Positions 22,076 to 32,751 of a stretch of DNA of 64,000 nucleotides are shown here, in pieces; position 1 is the first letter of the stretch; the number at the start of each line of letters is the position of its first letter. A program made the position numbers and the translations under genes. This stretch comes from Botrytis cinerea B05.10. Lineage: Eukaryota; Ascomycota; Leotiomycetes; Helotiales; Sclerotiniaceae. A model generated the notes under the pieces. It was not told the origin of the DNA, ran no database searches, and worked only from the letters and a program-made list of their open reading frames with translations. The stretch lies in assembly GCF_000143535.2 (NCBI RefSeq), contig NC_037318.1:682001-746000 (forward strand), in the 5' to 3' direction.

Positions 22076-22903
22076 TCATATATCTGAAGTAGATCTCCCC
22101 TTCATGAACTCGACAAATTCCGCATCTAGTTGAAAGTAGGTTAGTCGGTTTCTCACTCGGTATAGATTCTCAATCGCATAGAACCGTTGAGATGCTTACA
22201 ACTAATTTTATCCTCCGCATCTACTGACTTCATTATGACATTATCAATCTCTGCATCACTTATTGACTCTCCCAGATTTCCCAAAGCCTGTCTCAACTGA
22301 GCTGCAGTAATCGATCCTCTCAAAGAATGATCGAATTCCCTCCACACGGATTTCCACTCTTCCTCCGGATCTTCTTCACTCGAAACAGGAATTGGAGCTG
22401 ATTCTGCTTTCAAATCATCTTCAATGGCCTTTTGGTCATCAGGCTTTTGTCTCGTTCGACCTGTCATCATGGCAATGAATTCTGGATGCATTTAGTGGAT
22501 GTCTCTCCGTCCATGTCACAATTCCATGTGTCCTACCATCAAAATTTATGGTACCATCGCCATCGAGGTCAACTTCTTTTATGATCTCTGCAAGTTCCTC
22601 TTCGGTTGGGTTTTGTCCAGACTGTTTCATTACACGGCCAAATTCCTCTACAGTAATGTTGCCTGCGTATACTAATCAGCTCTGAAAGCACTGTAGGTCG
22701 TCTCGCACAACCCACCTCCTTTATCCGTGTCCTATTGGTCATATCAGTATAATAATTCCTGACGCCGATGCTTTTCGCAGGTAAACACGTACGTATGCAT
22801 CGAATGCTTCTTTGAGAATAGCAACTTCTTCGTCTGAGAGCGGCTTGGCCTAAATATACTCAATCAGCAGGAATAGCGGACAAATAATTTTTTCACGTGC
22901 CAT
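22076..22903 (-). CDS. calmodulin-like protein with decayed C-lobe
   Basis: The minus-strand exons are 22793-22849, 22716-22731 (16 bases only), 22537-22662, 22200-22481 and 22076-22125, which join to 176 residues. N-lobe: [21 protein letters not shown]1 loop DTDKGGNITVEE and EF2 loop [12 protein letters not shown] both have the full calcium-ligand pattern. Then comes an unusually long linker, [15 protein letters not shown] to [14 protein letters not shown], rich in acid residues, instead of the short central helix of calmodulin. C-lobe: EF3 ([12 protein letters not shown]) lacks the final Glu, and EF4 ([12 protein letters not shown]) lacks the first Asp and the central Gly. So probably only the N-lobe binds calcium. 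The start codon exon is unresolved; ATG at 22903-22901 lies just upstream but its donor would be GC or out of phase. It is not the housekeeping calmodulin. Confidence 0.8.
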
Positions 22904-23986
22904 GATGTTAGAATGTTCGGTATATTTAGAAGCACAATAAAAGAGATGAACAGTTCTTCGAACAAGAAACTATTCCGCGGAACTCATCGCATTTAAAGTG
23001 GGATGAGGATATCCACAGACTGCCCCTGCGTCGATCATACCCACGTGACAGTATGATCGTCGCCATGGAACGTTTCAGTGAGGACAATCGTTTGATATGG
23101 CTGAGTTCTAGCATCACTATCGGATACAGTATCTCATTACTAGCGATTATTCATTCAACCCTTACATAACTCTATGCCACGAGCAAAAAATCAGATCAAG
23201 AAGCGAATGCAATACCTGTACATGGTGTAAGCAAATGATAAGATGAGACTCTCGCCGACCATACTACGGCTCATCAACTAAGGAGTTAGCTTTGTTTTCA
23301 TCTGTAGAAAGACCAAAATCGACGTTTGAATCGTAAGATATCGCAGAAGTATGTATAAGTAGCGTCTATCACGTGATATTATTGCCCCGCGATATCCCCT
23401 CATCCGCCAATACCCGCCAGAGCAAGAGTGACAAGAAATTCCAAGAAATCCCTGGGAATCCCGAGTACACAAACCAAACCAAATCCAGAAGCAAAAGTAT
23501 ACAATACTCTCCGTCCTCTTTTCTCCTTCTCGTCCTAAGTTCAAATAACCAAACTTCAACTCTAAAAAGAAACAGAAAGAAACTCTAATCCATACAAAAG
23601 CACTTTTTCTAAAATAGAGACTGCGAGTAGGTTGAAGAGGAATCGGGCTGCTTGAAGACTGTGGAATGAGGGCTATTCAAGGTGTGCTCTTGAGTTATAT
23701 TGGAAGGATTAAGTTTGGGGATTGAGTTTGTATGGATAAGGTAAAGGGGAGAAAAGAGGAATGGGACATTGAAGGGTTCGTTAGTTCCTCTCTGGCACAA
23801 GTCGTTCTCCCCACACTTGAATGCAAGAATTAGGTGTGGCCTTGAATACAGGTTCCAGGATTGGTGAAAAACGTAGGTAGACCCCCAATGTCAAAGCAAA
23901 TCGACACATTGAATAGGTCCGGACTTGGAACTAGCAGGTTTTAAACTCGATCAACAGAAAGTATGGTATTCATCTAATTTATCAAT
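22904..23986. other. intergenic, upstream of the calmodulin-like gene
   Basis: May hold the missing first exon and promoter of the calmodulin-like gene and the 3' region of the PrpD gene. No other feature supported. Confidence 0.4.
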
Positions 23987-25750
23987 CTAAACAAACTTGC
24001 TGTCCTTGCTTACATACAAGTCAACATATTCATCTACTGCCATTGCCTCAAGTCTCTTGGAATCATTGCCCAAGTCAACCAACTCCTTGACCTTAGCTTC
24101 ACTGTAATGTGGTCCCAAGTGTCTCTTGTATTTGGCCAAAATTTCTGGTTTGGCTTCTTCTCTTCTCAATCTGTGACCTAATGGAGCATCAACGACAACC
24201 TCTTCCAAAACTTGTCCGTCGTTCAGTGTGACGGTCAAAGCATTTGGAATAGTTCGTAGGTTCTCATTGTGATAATCCTTGGTGAATTGTGGATCTTCAA
24301 CACATGCAATCTTTTGTCTCAATGATTCAACCAAAGGAGAAGTAGCAGCCTCCCCACCATCGGTATAATCTGTAGCTTCAAGACGTCCGAAAACAAGCAT
24401 GACTGCAGTCATGTATTGGATGCAGTGATCACGATCGGCAAAGTTGTCCATAGGCTTGAATTGTTTGTCAATGATGCGAACGCAAGCTTCGTGTGTTCGG
24501 CAGGTGATCTCCTTGATATCAGCAGCAGACTTTCCTTGGTCCACCAATTGTTGACGAATGCGTTTTGCGGCTTCGATGGCGGTTTGAGAGTGGAACTCGG
24601 CTGAAAAAATATTAGATAACATAATAGAATGGAATGTGTGGATGACATACCTGGATAAGATACCTTGAATAAAACGTTCTCCATGACATAGCTGCCATAT
24701 GGACGCTGGAATTCAAACTTGTTACCCTTGAAGAGAACATCGTAGAAACCCCAAACTGGAGCGGACAAAACTGTAGGAACACCAGGCTCGCCCTTCATAA
24801 CCTTCAAGACTAAGTTTACGGCACGCTGGCAAGCATCACCAGCAGCCCATGACTTTCTTGACATGGTGTTTGGAGAGTGTCTGTATGTTCTTAAACTCTG
24901 TCCATCAACCCAAGCTTGTGAAACTGCATCTGCAGTTTGCTTCTCGCTCAATCCCAACAACTTGGAAACTACAGCGGCACTAGCAACCTTGACAAGTACA
25001 ACATGATCCAAACCGACCTTGTTGTAAGAGTTCAAGAGTGCCAGGCAACCTTGAATCTCATGTGCCTTAATCATAGCTTCCAAAACCTCTTTAATAGTTA
25101 TGACTTTGCCATTGCCAAGATTTCCACCAGCTCTGTTTGTTCGAGAAATCCAATCTGCCACTGCGAGGATTGCTCCCAAGTTGTCGGATGGATGGCCCCA
25201 TTCTGCAGCCAACCAGCAATCATTGTAATCGAGCCATCTAATCATAGCACCAATATTGAATGCACCATTCACAGGATCGAGCTGAAATGGTGTACCTGGG
25301 ACCTTTGTACCATTAGGAACAATAGTCCCTTCAACGATTGGACCCAGTAACTTTGTACATTCTTTGAATCGTAAACCTTCAAGACCGCAGCCTAGAGTAT
25401 CGAGGAAAACAAATCGAGCTGTGTCGAACTGTCAAAACCAATTAGCGGGGTAATCAATGTTGTTGTTCTTTGGTAAAACTCACAGCAAGATCCGATTCAA
25501 TTGGGGTGTTATGAACATAGCTGGCGATATCCTTAATCTCAGGATCGTATTCTCGAGCTTGGGGTGGTGGCGGGGCCCCAGATTGCAAAGGAGACATGGT
25601 GGAGAATTGTTTGAGGGATGGTGTTGTTCTTGTTGAAGCTCCGAAGTTTGCACGACTTCTTAGAGAAAGTGGGATTCTGAAGTTTCGTGATTGGGCTGGT
25701 AGTCGAAGAGTTCTTGATGCAGTACGAACACTACGATTGATGGTCGACAT
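23987..25750 (-). CDS. prpD: 2-methylcitrate dehydratase, mitochondrial (PrpD/MmgE family)
   Basis: The minus-strand exons 25484-25750, 24651-25428 and 23987-24600 encode 552 residues. The first 50 residues are rich in Arg and Ser without acid residues ([19 protein letters not shown]), a typical mitochondrial presequence. The body carries PrpD features: [20 protein letters not shown], then [19 protein letters not shown] with the conserved Dx[18 protein letters not shown], and GWDGQ-like [11 protein letters not shown]. The enzyme dehydrates 2-methylcitrate to 2-methyl-cis-aconitate in the methylcitrate cycle that clears propionyl-CoA from odd-chain fatty acids and some amino acids. Both introns are canonical. 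ATG 25750 is the first Met in frame. No other methylcitrate-cycle gene is in the window. Confidence 0.93.
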
Positions 25751-26359
25751 TGTTTTCTCTCTTTGCTTTGGTATCAACGAAGACGAGTTGACTTTTCACA
25801 TCAAGAAATCAAAAGGCACAAGATTTGTTAGTTTGGAAATAATGAGATTGTTGGATTGTTCTTTACCCGTACTGTACCTAGGCATTACCGCATGCCACAG
25901 GTCTTTGACCATACCACCTTCCCCACGGATCTACAAATCCTTCTCACTTGCCTCGGTTAACAGCGGTTTATCTTGACGGCATCGGCGATAGGAACCCCTT
26001 GATATATGAACGATTTGGTAAATACCAAGAACGGAATGGAGAATCAATATATGTATGTATGCATGTATGTAATATTATGTTGTTCTACCGTTTGTAGGTT
26101 ATATATTCACTCACTTCTCAATTGTCATCAACCCCTTTCGCTACCGGTACTATCCATTACCTGGGTAAACAATCTCAATGTTTTCACAAACGAAACGAGT
26201 AGAGACGAAGAGTAAAGTACCACCCCCCCTTCACTTCCAGAGAAGATTCATTTTCCCTTCACTATTTTCTATGTCACTTATAGAATCCGGTAAGCGCTCT
26301 CGTTGGTGACCTTTCAGCTTGATCCTTCTTTTCGGCATACATCGATTGCCCATCAGGTT
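25751..26359. other. intergenic, PrpD promoter side
   Basis: Upstream of PrpD and downstream of the SET-like gene. A short TATG/CATG tetranucleotide run occurs near 26051-26070. Nothing else seen. Confidence 0.4.
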
Positions 26360-28450
26360 CTAAGTACGAATCCCCCAATCGGACTGCAGGATCGAGAAGT
26401 CAGTAATTATTCTTTTCATTGGAAAAGCCCACCACACAGCTTCCCTAAAGAAGACCAAGGATTCTCCTCCAAAATTCACAAGCATTGTAGAAAAACACGA
26501 TGAGGCGGTGGTTGGTTGGGCGACGAGTTTTGGGGGAAACGTACCAAACAATTGTTCTCCAAAGTTTATATCCCTCAGCGCTCTCACAGTAATGCGTAAT
26601 TTCCCTGCCCAGACTTCCGAGCGGAATTCAACATTTGATGTTTCACTCGTGCCATTATTAATCACCCTAGTCCATCCACCTTTGTGTCCCTCGATCAACG
26701 TTGCGATGGGTTTTGTATTGGTGTCAATAGTCTTGATCACTACAACATCCGGGTCAATCTCCAGAACTTTTCCAAATTTGTCAACGTCAGGAGGAGCATG
26801 AAAATCTATAGCGAATGAAGTAGGACACTGAAAATCACTCTCGGCACCAAGTGGGATGAATTCTCCAAGGACTTCCCCAATAATATGGCCCCTTGGGACT
26901 TTTTGTAAAATCCTGATTCCACGATCAACAGAGATAGAATTTGTGGATGTGGACTCCGAAGGATACTCTTTGATCTCTACCAAGATGTGATCGAAGACAT
27001 CAATTGTTTTGCAGCGACAGATTGGCTTCTTTTGGGGCGCTTTTGCTGCGTCTGCCTCTTTTTCCGACTCTTCTGCTTCTTCCTGCACTTCTTTCCGTAC
27101 TTCTTTTACTACCTCCAGAGGCCCTGTTCGGAGACCACAAGCAACACACAACGGATAGTTCTTACCCCATTCTCGACATGGATGCTGAATATCCGCAGGC
27201 GGATACTCCCAGCTCGGTGGCCAAGATGATGGGGGAGCATATTGTTTGAAAATCTCTGCGTTGAATATACTAGCCTTCAGATTTTGAAAGCGAAGCGGAG
27301 CCATACGCTTTTTGGCAGGTCCCAAAGTTTCCCCTTTTCCTACCTTTTCTTTAGGGTTTCTGAATGGAAGCTTAAAGACACTTTGATGTACAGATTCGGA
27401 CTCGCCAGGAAGAGGTGTAAACAGGCAAGGGTATACTGTTCCATCTCTTCCAAGGCACACTACATACGGATCTCTGATCGAAGGATCCAGTTGAAGACTC
27501 AAATTCGCCGGCCATACGTCCCCCCCAAAAAGCTTCGAACCGCTTCGACCAAAAACCTTCATGTACGGAATATGACGTGCGATCGCAAAGCCTCTAATGC
27601 TGAAATGTTCCAACTGGAGCTTCAATTGAAATTCATCCCATCTACAAGTATGTGAATACCCATCCTGGCCGGGCTTGGCAAACGTTCCATCGGGCAATTC
27701 TCCATGTCTCAACGCGGTGCGGAAGTTCTGTGAAAGCATGAGAACGCAAGCACTGTCAATACCGATGCCTCTCATATGGACTTCTGGGCTTTGAGCTAGC
27801 ATTAGAAATCGCAAGTATACCCCCGAAAGATCGTTGAATAGCCCTTCATAAGGATCGTACGCGTCGGAATTGATCAGCGTGGGGTGCACGAAGTGATATT
27901 GAAGATCCGCATAAATCTTTTCCAATAAGCCTATCGTGTGAATTCTATGCTTTTCTCGCTCGAAATTCGACATTGCCAATTCCGGTGCTGGGGAGGGGTT
28001 CTTCCCCCGATTTTTCAGAAATTCCTGTCTTCTTTCGGCGGATTGGGCCACAGCATCATCTTCATGTTTTCTCTTCCACCCACGGTTCTCTTCTGCGACC
28101 TTCTCTTCATGCTTCTTTGCCACCCTCTTCATCCGACTTGCAAATCTCTTTTTCAATTTCTCAATTCTCTGTTCATTCATGAGTTTCTTTTGCTCAATGT
28201 AAGCGGCTCTATCAGCGGGCTCCATATTGTTCAGTTTTTCCTGCTCAATTTCTTCCTCTGCTTTTTCCTTCTTCTTTCTAGCTAATCTCTCGGCCGGGTT
28301 AAGCTCACTGGGGTGTCGTCTAAGAGACCGAGACGAGGATCTAGAGCGAGACCCAGAGCTAGCGCCTTGACCTAAAGCACGATCAAGTGGCGGGCGGGGA
28401 TGTCGCCCCCTTGGCTTTGCCCATGGTGTCCAACCGAACCAATTCGCCAT
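26360..28450 (-). CDS. SET-domain-like protein
   Basis: A single exon of 696 residues from ATG 28450 (MANWFGWTPWAK); an earlier in-frame ATG at 28543 would add 31 hydrophobic residues. The N-terminus is Arg/Ser-rich, followed by a charged coiled-coil-like stretch (about residues 50-150). Near residue 470 CVACGLRTGP and ICRCKT give a Cys-containing segment in front of the SET region, which reads DRGIRILQKVPRGHIIGEVL, then TSFAIDF, GGWTRVINNGTSETSNVEF and ALRDINFGEQLFGTF. These match the SET start (RG-GI/VRA), the conserved Asn and the GEQL-F-Y end. The usual RFINHSC-PN is replaced by RVINNGTSETSNV, lacking His and Cys, so methyltransferase activity is doubtful. The final 45 residues after GTF look unrelated to SET. 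No intron seen. Confidence 0.75.
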   Translation of the reverse strand: MANWFGWTPWAKPRGRHPRPPLDRALGQGASSGSRSRSSSRSLRRHPSELNPAERLARKKKEKAEEEIEQEKLNNMEPADRAAYIEQKKLMNEQRIEKLKKRFASRMKRVAKKHEEKVAEENRGWKRKHEDDAVAQSAERRQEFLKNRGKNPSPAPELAMSNFEREKHRIHTIGLLEKIYADLQYHFVHPTLINSDAYDPYEGLFNDLSGVYLRFLMLAQSPEVHMRGIGIDSACVLMLSQNFRTALRHGELPDGTFAKPGQDGYSHTCRWDEFQLKLQLEHFSIRGFAIARHIPYMKVFGRSGSKLFGGDVWPANLSLQLDPSIRDPYVVCLGRDGTVYPCLFTPLPGESESVHQSVFKLPFRNPKEKVGKGETLGPAKKRMAPLRFQNLKASIFNAEIFKQYAPPSSWPPSWEYPPADIQHPCREWGKNYPLCVACGLRTGPLEVVKEVRKEVQEEAEESEKEADAAKAPQKKPICRCKTIDVFDHILVEIKEYPSESTSTNSISVDRGIRILQKVPRGHIIGEVLGEFIPLGAESDFQCPTSFAIDFHAPPDVDKFGKVLEIDPDVVVIKTIDTNTKPIATLIEGHKGGWTRVINNGTSETSNVEFRSEVWAGKLRITVRALRDINFGEQLFGTFPPKLVAQPTTASSCFSTMLVNFGGESLVFFREAVWWAFPMKRIITDFSILQSDWGIRT

Positions 28451-28543
28451 TACGAGATGATTGCGTCGTGGAATTCCTAGATAGATGATAGAGAATAGCT
28501 TCAACAGATACTTCAATAGTGCAAACCAAGCTATCACAACCAT

Positions 28544-29808
28544 CACATCTCTCACGGTCTATTCATGAAACCATATAATAAATGCGAATTCTTTGTGCTT
28601 GCTCCAACACAAATGATACAAGGAAAGAAAGTCCCCGCATGCGGTTACAATCGCTTTCGAGAACAAACAATCAAAGAACCCGATTTTTATTATTTTGCTT
28701 CCTCTTTGAAGTATATGAAAATGAAGAATTTAAGCCGTGAACGGATTTCTCTACCGACACGGAATCGACATGACATTGTCCCCTGACACTAGACTCGACA
28801 TTTGAGGAATAGATGATAGGGCCAATTAGCACATAAGACTACAACCAGAGTCACCGTCAGATTTCCCAGTGACGTTCAAAAGACATGAATAGATAGCTTT
28901 GTAGATCTCGAATCCCCAAGTAACTTTCCCAGTCTGTCACGTGATATACTTCATGATTACATCCTACACATACATACAACCCCACCAACTTCGACGCCTA
29001 TACATGACCAGAAGAATACCTCCATGCGTCAAACAGCCGATCTAGAACCAAATCCCACTAATTATCTGCTCTGCAGTTGTCTCGAGTTAGTGTACAGTCA
29101 AAGGTATTCAGCCGCAGGTGCGTTTTCAGGACGCCCATCATGCTCCAGAAGGAAAGCTTTTGGTAGAAATGATCTGAACTGCTCCCTACCTATTACGGAA
29201 TAGACGGCTCGTTGAATCCAGGCGCTCGATAATTAAAGAATGTTCCTAAAGGTAGAATCATCGATGAATATCTCAACGAGTAAATCTCAAAGATGGATTG
29301 CATGAGATATCGAGCAGTTGCTAGCGTGAGCGAAGTAGTATCTTACAATTGCTCAATCACCAGCTATGAGCCAGAATTCTCTTGAATAAATTCCAGATAT
29401 TCCATCTCCAATAGATTTGCATACCAAATACCTGCGATCAAAACACCTTTCATCTATATACAAAAAAAAAAAATCCACCGTACGCAATATTACAACCAAG
29501 AGCGAACAAACAAACAAAACATCCCCAAACCCACACCGAACAGATCCCAAACCCCGAAAAATACTCTACCAATCAATTTCGCCACAACACAACTCTCTCA
29601 TTAAACCACACGTATAAAATAAAACAGATCAAAATAAATACATACATAGATACATAAAGAACCCGACCATCTGTCTCGCTCGCTTCAAACTATTCTGCAA
29701 ATCGATGCCCTTTCCCGAAGAGCGGCTGCACAGTTTAACCATGCGGGGAATAGCTGATCGGAGAGCCGAGATTTAGTATGACTTCATCTCATCTGGGGTT
29801 AGGCATGC
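28544..29808. other. intergenic, nothing recognised
   Basis: AT-rich, with a short poly-A run near 29461-29473 and A/C-rich sequence to about 29640. Open frames here show no domain-like pattern. Confidence 0.4.
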
Positions 29809-30382
29809 TCAAAGGAGATGGGTATTCAATAGTTTGAAAAGGGGGTTTGGTATCACATCTGCGATGGATTTCTTGTTCGCCATATGCATGACGTTGGAGA
29901 TAAAACGGTTTCTGGAAGACGAGACCAGCCTTAGATTGTAAATATAATGAAAATGAACGGAGAAAAAAATGTTTAAAGGTTTGGAGGTCGTGGACATAAT
30001 ACAATTGTGTGCTCGTTGCGATTGCTTTATGTTGATTGACAGAAGATAAGCCCGCAAGGACCAAAAGAGGAGCAGCCATTGACGATTGATTATTGTAAAG
30101 AGAAGCTCAACATTCCTTCTAGACCAAACAAAGAAAGCACTTGCAATCACGGAGGCTATTGTTAGAGTGAAAATACCGGTTGTACACTATTGTGTTACGA
30201 TTTGTCGATTGAAATTGGATAATATGGTAAGATAATGTTGTTATATTTTCCATCATCCCCCACCAGGGTGAAATGCTTTCCGTACCTAATGTGTATGCCA
30301 ACACGAAAATCCCAATTGCCATTTTCTCCATAATATACTCCAACCCCTCGCTGAACGCCCTGGTCTTTAAATTACGCTCCAA
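29809..30382 (-). CDS. possible small membrane protein, two exons
   Basis: Tentative and not recognised. From ATG 30382 the minus strand reads MERNLKTRAFSEGLEYIMEK then MAIGIFVLAYTL, stopping at a GTACGG donor (30285). An acceptor at 30156 joins in frame to ASVIASAFFVWSRRNVELLF. The join would complete one helix and start a second, giving a plausible double membrane span. The remainder to the stop at 29809 looks less coding, so the true end may be earlier or use another intron. Exon 1 is 30286-30382 and exon 2 ends at 30155 on its upstream side. Confidence 0.35.
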
Positions 30383-30412
30383 TGCGCATGGCTCCAGTAC
30401 GCGTCTTAGGCT

Positions 30413-31370
30413 TTATTCCTCTTCGCTTTCGTCACTTTCTTCCCTTTCTTCCGTTTCTCCCATCATTGACGCCTCTAACATTGCCGCCTCCAGATCTGCC
30501 TCTAGATCCCGTTCCATATCCAGATCCATTGCTTCTTCATCGCCGATGGCTCCAGGGTTGTTGACTGGACTGGGCAGTTTGAAATGATCAACGTCCTGGT
30601 TTTGTTCATATAGTCCATCATGCTCTGCATCCGCATCCTCATCTTCATCACTAATTTCTTCGCTCGGCTCTCTCTGAAAGATTGGGGCCCTGTACTCATA
30701 TTGTTGATGCGAGCTCTGCCCATCGGGGAATTCAACCGTGAAGCCATCATCCGAATCTTCTTCTGGTTCGGGGGTTGGTTCGCGTGGTGGTGGTTTCGGC
30801 TTCTGTGCCTTCTCTGCCTTGGCACGAGGAGCAGGTTTCGCTTTTGTTGCTGCTGGAGCCTTTGATTTTGTAGCTTTCTTTTGTGGTACTTTGGGTTGTG
30901 ATTCCTCTACGATAGCCTTCGTCGGTGGCTCCAGTTGCTCATATTGTGATTGTAATTGGGCGGCGTCATCGGTCCACGGTGCGCTCGTCAAGTTCATGTC
31001 AAATGTGGAATCAATGCGATCCAAAACTAAGACCTTCCTGACGGGATCGAATGTAAGTATAAATTGGCCGTCTCCGGAGGTTCGAGCCCCAGTATATGTA
31101 TAATCATCATTGTTATCTGAAAGAGAGAGGTCGTAATTCGCGGAGTCGGAATTAGAAGAGGGTTTCAGCTGTGCTGAGTTCGCGGACGCTCCGGTAGACG
31201 GGTCAGGCTTGTGATTATCTAGCAAATGTCAGTTGGTGATTCCATTACATTGAGATGCCAAACTTGCATCGTATGCCAGTATATGTATTGTTGGTGGATT
31301 TTCCAAGCAAGGCATCGCTGAGCACGACGGGGTATTTTCCCGGCTTATCCCAATCTATTGCTGTAGTCAT
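30413..31370 (-). CDS. EAF-type RNA polymerase II elongation factor
   Basis: Two minus-strand exons, 31268-31370 and 30413-31218, encode 302 residues. They are joined by an intron with a GC donor (GCAAGT) and TAG acceptor, which restores GIRYNHKPDPS. The N-terminal 130 residues match the ELL-associated factor (EAF) domain: GKYPVVLSDALLGKS, TYTGIRYNHKP, then YTYTGARTSGDGQFILTFDP and LVLDRIDSTFDMNL. EAF proteins partner with ELL to stimulate elongation by RNA polymerase II in the nucleus. The C-terminal half is Ala/Lys/Pro-rich (KATKSKAPAATKAKPAPRAK) and then strongly acidic (Glu/Asp to the end), in line with the acidic transactivation region of EAFs. No ELL gene is visible nearby. Confidence 0.85.
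31219..31267 (-). other. GC-AG intron of the EAF gene
   Basis: The minus-strand donor is GCAAGT, the usual strong context for GC donors, and the acceptor is GCTAG. No GT donor nearby keeps the frame. Length 49 bases. Confidence 0.8.
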
Positions 31371-32751
31371 AGTTGTCTTTCGATGTCAAAAGCGTGCTTG
31401 TTTGAGAGAATGCCTAGGTATTTAGTATTATAGAATGGCAGTAGAGCAGTGGAGCAGTAGAGCAGTAGAGCACGTCGAGGGGTAAATTGATTCTATGACA
31501 CGACGTTTGAAGAAGAGGAAAGGAATCGATTGACTGTGTGAGGGCGTGTTGGGTGAGTATAAGCAACAGGCGACCAAAATGTACAGGTATGGGTAAGTTG
31601 TTCAACGATGGAAAAGAGGGCGAGAGGACGGGATGGGATGTAGATGTAGATGTAGATGTGGATGTAAATGGGGACGGGGATGGGGATGGGGATGACCTTA
31701 TGAGCTAACAGTATTAGGTAAACTCAGGACGATACTCAGGTAACTAAGAAGTATACAGAGTATGTACAGTGCGTACTCTGCACACCCACCTGGGCAGTAG
31801 AAATGAATGAACAAATGTTCAATAAATGCCAATCTGGCTACCATAGGGCGGTACAGGGTTGGTTGACGAAGAGAATGGCCATGTGGTACTAAATTTAGAC
31901 ACTAAAAGATCTCTTGATAGGCTTTGTCTTGAAGGTACATCCCTAGGTACCTGCTGGGCCCCTCACAGCCTATCGAGAATGCTTATTCTTTGTCCATCAT
32001 TCGGCCATCCGTCAATTGAGTGATTACAGGAGTTTTCCACCTTGCATCGTGCGCCATACATCGTAGAGTTCATTATCACGTAAGACAAAGGAAAGCATCT
32101 AGTCGGCACCAAGACAAAGTTGTCCTTTGTACCAAATATGCTAGGGGCGGTGGAGAGCCCTCACTAGGACCTGGTGCGCTTACTAATCAATCCTTATCGA
32201 CATCCTTATCAATCTCACACATAATCTGCTGCGGGCTCCGTTCGTCTGCACCTACGTCCTTGTCCTTACTTCTCAGTAGGTAGATGGCCACGTGACTGGT
32301 AAGTTCGTTCCCAATATTCCCCATCATACTCATACTGGCGCTCAATCCCCTTATCTATCACTCACTGCCCGTTATGCAAGTGGCAAACACCTCGGAATAA
32401 GGTTAATGCAAACACAATTCATTCGTCCGACAACACCTGGCGCATGCTACCAAGGTAGGGACCCTGGATGGGACCCTGGATTGCTTGGTTCTCCCGAAGT
32501 CGGCAATTGGATATAGCTTCATGTGCGTCTATACCATGCATATGAAATTTTATGCAATACATGTGCGGGGTGCGAAGAACACTTGGAAATTTCCTTAATT
32601 ACAAGGCGACATTAGAAATGAAAGTGGACTTATTTCTCTCAAATCCTCGTGCAAATTGTATCATATATATATATAGACTTGCTCTCTGTCATTTTTCTGC
32701 CTGTCTTTTCTTTGATCCTAAGTCTTGATCCCGTTCCTTCAAATTCTCAAC
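31371..32751. other. divergent promoter region of EAF and monooxygenase genes
   Basis: The two flanking genes are divergently transcribed. A GATGTA/GGGGAT microsatellite lies at 31637-31694 and short TATA-like AT runs at 32660-32680, about 80 bases before the monooxygenase ATG. No gene supported inside. Confidence 0.5.
31637..31694 (+). repeat. GATGTA / GGGGAT microsatellite
   Basis: Tandem GATGTA units passing into GGGGAT units. Confidence 0.8.
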
